A program made the translations under genes and the position numbers. 64,000 nt of DNA from Uranotaenia lowii (Eukaryota > Arthropoda > Insecta > Diptera > Culicidae), in the NCBI RefSeq assembly GCF_029784155.1, contig NC_073691.1, forward strand, positions 129,766,714-129,830,713, read 5' to 3'. This document shows positions 55,655 through 64,000 of this stretch, piece after piece. How positions within the stretch are numbered: position 1 is the stretch's first letter; each line of letters opens with the position of its first letter. The notes under the pieces are model-generated. The model was not told the origin of the DNA and ran no database searches. It was given only the letters and a program-made list of their open reading frames with translations.

Positions 55655-56159
55655 AACTGCGCCTCATTCTCTTTACCTAGTCATCCGCGCGCTACAAGAC
55701 ACCCGACACCCTCAATCGTCGAGCGACGTCCGAACACCACACGCAAGCAATGCACCATATCGATAATCCATCCCATCCTAACACGGCTCGGCGTCTTGCC
55801 TTAGGCTGCCGAACGCATCAGACGAACATCCAATTGAACGTTCAAAAGTGAACATTCAATTGAATGTTCAAACGACCCTATCTCGATAAGGTCGTTTGTA
55901 CTTATCCCCGATAAATTCAAACGAACGGATCCTTCGGTTGACGTCGCCTTAAAATCAGTAGGCGAACTGTTCGCAAAGCATCGGAATGAACTTAAGAGAT
56001 GCAGTCATTTGAACCAATCGTGCCACAGCGTCGTTGCGATGCGTTCATTTTTTTCAACCACAAGTTAGGCGTCGTAGCTGATCTTAACCTTTTCAAGAAA
56101 TAATCAGCTTGCGACTTTTTCTCGACGACGTTTGCGCTGAACGTTCATTTGCACCTCTG
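55655..56159 (-). repeat. Foldback right arm
   Basis: Inverted copy of the left arm without the TA insertion; abuts array 3 directly. The outer ~110 bp are unlike the left side except for the 12-bp tip. Confidence 0.93.
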
Positions 56160-56167
56160 GAGACGAG

Positions 56168-57257
56168 AAGGGTTCTGGTGCCAAATTTGTTTCATCACAT
56201 CCATTTATCCCGGTTATCAATTGCAAAATCGTTACTAATATGAATTTTAATATCACCTTTTCGAGTTTACACAAAATTTTCGAATGATCTTAAATTTCAA
56301 ATAAAGGATTATTAAATTTTAGTCTTATATGTGCTGTGAGCCTACTTGGTTAAATAATTCTACTGAATCAAAGCTTTCGGAAGATTTCCTTTAATTCAAC
56401 CACGGTTACCGTGAAATTTCAATTATTGAAAAAAATTGGTTCTTAAAATATTACAATTGCAGAAAATTATTTACTTCACCCAAAAAAGAGGTTGCAAAAT
56501 TTGAATGCCGATTGGAGCTTACTAAGTGCCGAAGATGTACTGAAATCTGCATTGCGCCTAAGATGAAATGATTAGACAAGCATTACTGGTATGAAGACTA
56601 AAACGGGCAAAATGATGTATGACCGCTACATTTAAATAAGCGAAAAAAGAAAAACATTTTATGGGATTTTCATCCTTTGGATATATCATCCCAGAACGAG
56701 AAAATAAAAAAAAACATCAATTTTCAACTTTAACTTGGCCATCCGACAGCTTCACCAGTGTAGGTACTTCCAGCTTGTCAAACAAACAGCTGATTTCTCA
56801 TGTTTACATGATTTTTTTTGGCATGTACTGGCCCGCTTAAAAACAACATTAAGCTTGTTCAATGACGGGATAGTAATGGAATTAAATTGGCGCTGGAACT
56901 GCATTGAGATTTTTTTATTTCAATTTAAATTGAATGTGCATGAATTCTTGATTGGAAAAACATTTACAGATATTAAATAGTTTAGATTAAATATAAAAAA
57001 AATTACATATGATAAAGTAGATGAAATATTAATAGTTTGATAAATAAGAGAATTTGTAGTTTTAGGCAACACAAGATCATTCATCTTCTAATTTTGCTAA
57101 TGATTTTTTAAAGTAGGTAGCAGCACTGTTGCACTGCTCAAATAATTTTTTATCTACGTTGTTTATGTTGATTCACTTGAACTCTTAATAATTGTTTTTA
57201 ATTGACTGAAGTTAAAAGTTTTATTCATGAAAGCCAAATTAAAATATAAACAAGGGA
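56168..57257. other. AT-rich non-coding DNA, nothing recognised
   Basis: No gene or repeat end seen. Confidence 0.4.
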
Positions 57258-58600
57258 AAATCTTCTGCTTCGTTCCTGGTTGCTGATCCAAGTACCCACA
57301 ATTTTCAGAGGTCCAAATATCGGTCGGTATAAATCCTCGCATTTGCGATGTTTGGCTCAGATGCTAAAAAACAGCTGGAGTAGGGCGGTTTCTGCCAAAT
57401 ACAGAAGAGGTGACCGAATTTGTTCGATCCATTTCGTGACAGCAGGTATTTATCAGATAATAGAGGATTCATACTGTGTAGCCGATGATTGCGAGCGCGA
57501 CACTCTCTTGGCCGATAGGCCTTTCCGATTCGATAATCTCTCCTTCGAATGCACGCACACACACGACGGCTGAGCTGACATGTTGTAAATTTGTAAACAG
57601 TCGTCCAATCGGTATTCGATCCTCAACGTGTCTGGCTGGGCGTGAGTCTCCCGTTTGGCCGACGAAGTGAAAAGCAAATCTACACACATACCTCTGAATA
57701 ATTGAATATTTTTTAGGAACACCTGCACACATACCTGCACCAAGCGGATATTGATTGGGCTCTATCGCTCTATTTGAATATGGACTTGTCAAATCAACCG
57801 CGCTGCTTGCTGACGAAATATGCTTCAATTCCGGTGGTAAAAAGACAAGGATGATGTTATCTGGTTATAAAAGAAACTTTCAATATTTGTTTTCGTAGAT
57901 GTGGCATCCGATGGTGGCTCGGAAATCCGCACTGACACGGCATCAGAGTTAGAAGCGAACGATCACAAATACGATCGCCAGTCTGACCGATCGGGAACGC
58001 ATACACTGGATTCTTTTTTTAAACTATCTTATATTACACGGTTTATTTTAAACGATTTTTTTTAAACGATTTTCGAACATGTCAAAAACAGGGGTGAAAT
58101 TATGAATCCTATTCGATTCGAGATACTTGTTTCGAGTTTTAACTCGAATCGAATTAGAATCGGTATTACGTATCTCGTTCGAATTCCAAATTTAAACAGA
58201 CTAGATTTCGAGTAAACCGGGTAGTAGATCATCTCGAAACGTTCCATTCGAATCGAGCTCGTTCAAGATCGGTAATGCCAAAGTCGGTCGAATCGAACGA
58301 AACTCGATTGTTTCGAGTTCCATAATTCCGCCCGAGGTTCTAGACATTTCCGCTTTTTGCCAAACCACTCTTGGATGGTAAATTGATTCGGACTTTGCTT
58401 CCCGACAGAAACATGGGCCGGAATGGCCACTGAGAGACTCTGCGGAAGTTACGGAACAACCGTGACTTAATACCTTTTTTTAAACGATTTCTTTTTTTTG
58501 GACGAACACAATAATCGTTTAAAAAAGAATCCAGTGTACTGCATCAGAAGCTGATCAGCGATTTGGAAATTTAAAACGTTTACTGCAAATCTATGTATAA
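57258..58600 (+). pseudogene. THAP-domain gene fragment, broken
   Basis: Exon 1 (57258-57445) reads FCFVPGC, a stop, SKYPQFSEV, then DVWLRC and, after a frameshift, GDRICSIHFVTA. This is the C2CH signature of the THAP zinc finger (C-X4-C ... W ... C-X2-H-F), a DNA-binding domain also found in P-element transposase. A donor (GCAG/GTATTT) and acceptor (TTTCGTAG, 57898) would complete the conserved Asp after HF. Exon 2 encodes ASDGGSEIRTDTASELEAND, acidic and Ser-rich, is split by a TA element (58004-58536) and resumes ASEADQRFGNLKRLLQIY to a stop at 58598. Host gene relic or P-type transposase remnant. Confidence 0.55.
58004..58536. mobile_element. 533-bp TA-flanked element in the THAP exon
   Basis: Ends CACTGGATTCTTTTTTTAAA and, inverted, CACTGGATTCTTTTTTAAAC; TA at 58002-58003 and 58537-58538. 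Removing it with one TA restores the exon 2 frame. A perfect palindrome TCGAGTTTTAACTCGA (58132-58147) sits within longer inverted words ATTCGATTCGAG/CTCGAATCGAAT. Tc1/mariner-like MITE by TSD. Confidence 0.88.
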
Positions 58601-59612
58601 TTTACGATTTTATATTAAAAAACAGGTTTGACCACAGTTAGGAAACACCATCCAAACACAAAAGAAAAATAAAAGCAGTTCCATACGTGAAGTGCAAATG
58701 AGAAATGAACATCTTCAGTTAAAATCAGTAGTACAATGTAAATCAACTCAATAGAACAATTGAAATCATCTTTAGAAAAAGTACAAGTCGGTCAAGCAAG
58801 TTGCAGATCATATACAGGCATTGACGACTCTAATGTTTTTAAAAGGATTTCCGATATTTAGTTGAGCCTCACATGATTACTCCATGGAAAATGACGGAAG
58901 AAAAAGTGTTTATAATGACGCATTGCGGTTGCGCTGGGAGATCAATGCCAGCGGTCTCAAATCGAATCATCTGTAAGCGTTGCTAGTCTGTCGGAGGATG
59001 TTGCAGTGATCTTGTTTTAAATTTATTTAAATAACGTTGCCGTGGTGTTCGTGGGGTTTAAGGGTTTCTCTTTGGTGAGGCAGTTCACGAAGCCACCCTA
59101 ACCCAGTGAACGACAAAGCGAAAATGTTCGTTCTACAACCCGCCACCAGACGACCGCTGGAAGATGTGAGCCGCATATGGAGCGAACTGGCGAAATGATC
59201 GGGCAAAACGAAAACAGACGCAGACGAGGGCAATGAACGGTAATGGGGTTAAAGCAGGTCAAGACGGAAATGGTCATAGACTTTGCCATTAGTTCGCGAA
59301 CGCATTCAGAGACCTCACGCAAAAATTCAGAGATCCTCTAATTAGTTCAAATACAGAAACGTGTGGTGTTTTGTTCTTCCCGTTAAAATTGTGGAACCCG
59401 TAGAAGAGTCCCAGAAGAAATCTATTGCTGACAGACAATATTAGAACTCCAGGTAATCCTACGCCATTTTACCGTTGCCCATAACCGTCCCCTAATTGGT
59501 TCCTGAACATTAATAGGACCCCGCTGTTTCGAGTTAAAACTCAAATTTACTCGATCTGAGAGCGTCTTGCGCGACGCCCTATAACTTCGACCGACAACCG
59601 CTACAACGTTGC
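58601..59612. other. Non-coding DNA, nothing recognised
   Basis: Frames of about 70 codons on the minus strand near 59027-59322 show no domain. TTTCGAGTTAAAACTC near 59526 resembles the palindrome in the 58004 element. Confidence 0.4.
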
Positions 59613-60722
59613 ACAGTGCGGTGATCCCATAGAGCCGATGGACAAAAGTCGTAAAAAGTTTTAATTCGATAAAATATTTGTTTAAATGTTCAATTATTGA
59701 AAATACATCAGAAAAACTGTGTTTTGAAGGTTTTGTCTCAATTTTGATTTTTTAAGCCCTAAAATCCATGTCTCAAAAAAACGCATATTTTGAAGATTTT
59801 CAATCTTTCTTATTAAAGATCATTTGGATCTGTCAAATATTTGCTTCCATGAACGATTTAGTTTGGTACTGATAATGTTACACATAGAAAATAACTGAAT
59901 ACAACAATTTCCTTTTCAAGCGAATATGGAATTCACGGGAACTTGGCCGATGTATGCTTTATCTTTGGTCAAAATATTTAAAAATTCAAACCACAAAGCT
60001 TCTTATAATTTTTCAATGAGATTTACAGCCACAACCGCTTATCAAAAATCCATTTTTATTCGAAATCTTTTTGTTAAATATAATATCGATAAGTTCAAGA
60101 AGAAAAATTCACTTGATTTCGGTTTTCGTTTCACAACAGCGGTTCTTTTTCGAAAAAAATTCATTCCTGAGGCTTAAAAATTACCCTCCGTAAATTGCTC
60201 ATATCTCTGTTAGCGCAAAAAAACGCAATCCAGCAAGCATGGTGGGTGTTCAGGATGAAATTCCCTTGCATTTGAGTGTAAAATGGTAGTGACGTCTTGT
60301 GACGCAAATTTGTTCTGTCTAGCTGAAGTTAAGCAATTTTTGTTGATGAAATTTTCAAAAATAATGGTAGATTCAAAGGTTGCTGTAAAGATAAAAAACG
60401 AATTTTTCTAACTCAAAAAACACAATACGGCATGCGTTGAGTTTAAATCTTCAACTTGTAGAAAGAAAAATTTGAATTTGCTGCGAAACTTGTCAACGGT
60501 AAACAAAAGTTTCAAAAAAAGTGTTTTCGAAAAAAAAAATAGTTTCTTGCCTTCTGTATGCATTGACTTTGAACCAATGCTGCGCGTGTAGGAAGCAGAA
60601 TTATGTCAAAAACATGTTCGTTCATGAAACTCCAACCTCTTTCCAATCGATTGGTAAAGTTGAATTTAATGTTTGATAAACTAAAATTTTTGACTTTTGT
60701 CCACTGGTCACCGCACTGTGCG
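59613..60722. mobile_element. Inverted-repeat element, about 1.1 kb, TSD not found
   Basis: Left CACAGTGCGGTGA, a 14-bp insertion, then TGGACAAAAGTC; right (complement) CACAGTGCGGTGACCAGTGG then ACAAAAGTC. Similarity extends loosely into AAATTTTA words. Flanks do not show a convincing direct repeat. No transposase frame. Confidence 0.6.
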
Positions 60723-61190
60723 TCGGTTTGACCTACACCGGTACCTGGTTCAGCACCCAAGGTGGGACCAGGTACGCTATTGCCACGCGCTGCTTCGCTC
60801 ACCGTCGAAGACCCAACAGTGGCCGGTTCAGCACCCAAGGTGGGGCCGGGTACACTCCGCGAGAACCAGCTGACCTCTAAGCCGAACTCAATGAACCCGA
60901 GCTCGACGCAGAAGGAGGAAGAAGGAGCACATTCCCGCTATTTTTCCCGCAACACAGCTAAAGGTTAGATAGAAGTAAGAAAGTGGTGGGTGGAATCTGC
61001 AAGATAAATAAAGGTACCAATTGCTAAGCCGAGGAGTTTTCCCTTAGATTTTCCCGAACTTCCCTGCAACGTAGTATTTTTGTGGTAAGCGTGCCGACCC
61101 TAGGGATTGTTAGGGGTTCACAGCACTTTCTACCGATTGGCTAACAGCCAGTCTTACACATCGCCGCTGGCGTTCGCATCGTATACCAAT
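60723..61190. other. GC-richer block with duplicated GGTTCAGCACCCAAGGTGGG
   Basis: GGTTCAGCACCCAAGGTGGG occurs twice about 74 bp apart; on the minus strand this encodes a repeated VPGPTLGAEP segment. An AATAAAGG word lies near 61008. The composition resembles Gag/leader or LTR sequence of an LTR element, but no diagnostic domain is present. Confidence 0.35.
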
Positions 61191-62339
61191 GACGTTGAAC
61201 TATTGAGAATTCATGATTGGATGCTGAATTTTGGGCGTACTAGCATAATTTGACAAGCTTTTGGAATATTCTAAAGACAATCTTTAAAGTATCAACAGAA
61301 CCAAGCTTTTCCAAGCTCCGGTAATCCAAGCCACTATTTCCTACAAAGTCGTTATAAAGTTGTGATTTATCACCGCGATAGATTTTTAGGCGTTATGTTA
61401 TTATTGTTGCAACGTTTCTGCGAGTTTATAATCTAAATTTGCGGACAAACGTCGAATAAATAGCACAACCAAATCCTTGCATGAAAAATAATATGCACGT
61501 AGGGGTTACGTTAAAAACTGAATTATTTTTATCCAATTGAAATTCGCGTAGATGCTACAAAAGCAATATTTATGTAAACGCGTCCCAATAAGAAATGAAA
61601 TCCGGGCAATATTCGGGCAATTTTTTCTCAAAATCTCAGAACTGCTTGTAGTGACTTCAACAAGAATATTCACTTCTGAAACACAACTATATTTCTGACT
61701 AAATGAACACGTTCGTCGCCATGGGACCCATATTCGTGTGACGGGTGTATTTCCTGGCAGGCCCCGTCACATCAAAAACGTGTGATGCTCTCTCAAACCA
61801 AGTCCACACTTGGCAACTTGAACTGCGATTTCGGTTGCTGAGACTTGTTTATGTTTACATTTTGAACTAGACGAAGGGATGCATGTCCCAAGTCTCCCGA
61901 CAAGTATGAGAGACTTTCAGCAACCAAAATGTATGTAATGTATAATCAAGTCTGGTCAACCGGAATCGCTCTTCAAGTTGCCGACTGTGGACGAGGCTTT
62001 ACGCAAATTAGCCGCTCAGTTTAGCCACACATTGCAAATCTTCCCAGTAAACATGAATCGGCAGAGAGGTAACTCAAATCGACAAAGAGATCGTATCGAT
62101 CTCTCTTGCGATTTTGCATCATCTAATCGGCAGAGAGGAACACACCATACGCGTGCCTTGAGTGAATGCCACGAAATTATCTAAAACACGCCCTCCAGAG
62201 AAACACACGAAAACAATCCGAATGGTGTTTGTATATTTCCCTTCGAGACGCGCGTTTGCCTACCTGAGAAGTCAACTGCTACGACTGCACCGTGCGAGTG
62301 TAATTTTCGTTTTTTCGCAGAAACCCATTAATATTTTCA
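61191..62339. other. Non-coding DNA with short inverted words
   Basis: ATCGGCAGAGAGG occurs twice (about 62058 and 62128) around the palindrome AGAGATCG-TAT-CGATCTCT. No gene or element ends are clear. Confidence 0.4.
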
Positions 62340-62430
62340 ATAATCCGTAGAAAAGCTGTAGGAAATGTTGTAAGTCCGCAGATTGTGAGCATCGATCCGT
62401 AGCTCCGTAAAAATCCGTAGATCTATGGAA
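62340..62430. repeat. Short AATCCGTAG-word repeat
   Basis: AATCCGTAGA, GTCCGCAG, GATCCGTAG, CTCCGTAA and AATCCGTAGA occur within 90 bp, similar in style to the AATCAGGACA repeats. Confidence 0.5.
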
Positions 62431-62437
62431 AAAAAAT

Positions 62438-63070
62438 CTTTCGAGTTATTGAACTTGGTTTGAAAAAATTAATAAAATGTTATTTGAAGATTTTTTTTTA
62501 TCACTTTAAAATGTTTCTCACATGAATAAATTACAATAAAAATATTGATTCCCATATGTCAATCGTTAGAATACAATTTTAACTTCATAATGCCACATTT
62601 TCAAATCAATAGGAAACTCTCAATTTTTTTCAAGAAGATTTCCAAAATGTATTGTATGGGTATAATAGATCCAAGAGTCCAAAAAGATATATTTTCCTCC
62701 TAAATAGATCGTGATCATTGGTTACCATGAAATTACTTATATCTGTCCAATGACTAATTTTCATCCAGTAATTATTTGTTAAAAAGGACTAAAAGTACTG
62801 TTTTTATCTAAAGACTAGAAAATTGCGTAGACAAAATTTTAGAATTCTCTTAGTATGATACTTGCAAACTGTGAATTGAGAACTAATATGGCGAACAATA
62901 TTCAACAGACCTTTAACTTCGGATTTTACTAGATTTTTGCCTAGGGTCAGGGCACCCTGAATTAAGGATCAAGCCGAGTCTTCTTTAATAAAAACTCTTA
63001 TCTCCTGTAACTTAAAAAATATCACAATTTTTTAGTCTCACGAAAACGCTACTGGTTCATCTACAAGTGA
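62438..63070. mobile_element. TA-flanked family A, decayed copy 3
   Basis: Collinear with the interior of the two full copies (TTATTGAACTTGGTTTGAAA, CATAATGCCACATTTTCAAA, TCTCACGAAAACGCTACTGG) but much diverged and without TIRs or iterons in good form. It shows the family has been active over a long time. Confidence 0.7.
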
Positions 63071-64000
63071 ACTGTGCTATTTCCTACATTACAAATTCAA
63101 AATTTTGCACTAAAAACTTCCTATGAGCAGCACTGTGGTGTACTTTCAGGCGGTACTATTGTTTTGAAATTGAAATGTAAGAAATAGCTCAGTTTAAATG
63201 AATTTTAATAATATTTCCTACTACCGTTTCAGTGGTTCTGAGCTTGAGAACCTTTCGAGAAAATGGAAACAAGTTGAGAACCATGATTTAATTTCTGGAA
63301 AAATTTCTTGAAATGTTTAAAAATTCATTATCTTTAGTGCAAATCGCATGGGTGGAGTACATAAAAATGGTTTGATAAAAAAACCCTCGTCTCTCCAATA
63401 AGTACTTTTGAATGTAATAAACTGAATAACTAACTGGACCAAGTACATTTGACAGTCTACGCTGAAAAGGATTTTCTTCACCAACGAAAAACAACCCTCC
63501 CTGACAAGGGAAAGTCCACATTGTTCCGGCAAGTTTTCCATTTCTCTCTGCTCAACACGAATAAAGTGTGGCTTTCGTTAATCTGTCGAGAGCTTAATTT
63601 TGTCCGAAAACTTTTCATTTCTAACCACCTCACCTCCAACCAGATTCACCCAGATTCTGTCCCGGTCTGGAAGGACGAAATCCCGCAATGCCTGGGAGCA
63701 ATATGCTATGCTTCGCGCTTACCTGTAACGAAAAAAAGAAAAAGGAGAAAAAAATCATAAGATAACGATATTAGCATACCGCCACAACTGCTTGCGCGGG
63801 AACATCAAAAGTTTCTTAATTTTAGTGGAGTATGATTACACACTTACTAAATTGCAGTCCTATCAACATCATCACCATCATCATCATCATCATGACCATA
63901 GACATCGAGGAAAAGCTCGCGAAAACAAAATAGTGAAAATTTTTCCTACCAAATAACAAAGTCGAAAAGTTATACGAAGAGAGGAAAGAGTATAGGGGAG
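63071..64000. other. Non-coding DNA, CAT microsatellite, possible element start at edge
   Basis: A (CAT)n-like stretch lies at about 63859-63895. A 103-codon frame (63449-63757) ends in a KKRKRRKK run and has no recognised domain. The last bases, TATAGGGGAG, match the TA-GGGGAG start of families A-C. Confidence 0.4.

Larger units (their letters stand above)
49690..56159. mobile_element. hAT-like foldback element, 6.47 kb, TSD GAGACGAG
   Basis: GAGACGAG is duplicated at 49682-49689 and 56160-56167. Both ends start CAGAGGTGCAAA, a hAT-type tip, and an 8-bp TSD is the hAT hallmark. From about 49811 inward the two arms are inverted copies of about 390 bp with, by eye, a single mismatch; the outer ~110 bp differ. 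Next come 13-bp satellite arrays in opposite directions (52484-53396 and 53816-55654) around a ~420-bp spacer. A TA-flanked element (50183-52256) is inserted in the left arm. There is no transposase, so movement would need one supplied in trans. The design resembles Drosophila Foldback elements. Confidence 0.9.

Noticed and set aside
53852..55667. 395- and 531-codon minus-strand frames
   Set aside because: Same 13-bp satellite in the foldback right half; no start context, domain or composition of a real protein.

Overview
The window is eukaryotic, AT-rich and dominated by transposable elements. I infer an insect, most likely a dipteran such as a mosquito. The grounds are BEL/Pao, Ty1-copia, Jockey-like and RTE-like retroelements, many TA-flanked inverted-repeat elements, and host-gene pieces with short GT-AG introns: an ADAM10/Kuzbanian exon, an LRPPRC/bicoid-stability-factor fragment and a THAP-domain fragment. 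No bacterial operon, replicon or CRISPR structure is present. The only host exon I would call functional is on the minus strand at 17682-18256 (Kuzbanian/ADAM10 prodomain with furin-type basic sites). Much of the flanking DNA is probably its introns filled by transposons.

Layout. 1-9140: mostly non-coding, with one copy of a dispersed repeat and a 13-bp satellite array (about 4735-5420). 9140-16430: a decayed BEL/Pao element carrying a four-level nest: BEL/Pao, then a 9-bp-TSD inverted-repeat element (11484-14826), then a Helitron (12069-14701), then a TA-flanked element (12080-13054). A 165-bp MITE with a TAA duplication sits in its RT region. 16440-17355: a hAT transposase pseudogene. 17682-18256: the Kuzbanian exon. 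21630-28049: a TA-flanked element split by a copia element (TSD AGAAA), whose 5' LTR holds two further insertions. 30040-39880: an RTE-like LINE interrupted by a Jockey-like LINE, itself interrupted by a young BEL/Pao element (TSD CTACT, 446/452-bp LTRs). 43395-46079: a TA-flanked element carrying inverted tRNA-derived units. 47536-48483: another TA-flanked element. 49690-56159: a 6.47-kb hAT-like foldback element. 57258-58600: a broken THAP gene with a TA-flanked insertion in its second exon. 59613-64000: further repeat fragments.

Most notable structures. (1) The foldback element has an 8-bp duplication (GAGACGAG), 12-bp tips, nearly identical ~390-bp inner arms and oppositely oriented 13-bp satellite arrays. 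One arm holds a 2074-bp TA-flanked element that captured genomic DNA of an LRPPRC-type gene with introns retained; the other arm preserves the empty insertion site. (2) At least four TA-flanked families share a GGGGA tip, but each repeats its own internal word, like transposase-binding iterons. (3) One of these carries two tiers of Pol III-type sequences, including a 1481-bp inverted tRNA cluster with a 13-bp target duplication.

All calls come from reading the sequence by eye. Insertion boundaries are strong where TSD, TIR and, in some cases, an empty site agree. Family names for decayed elements are less certain.
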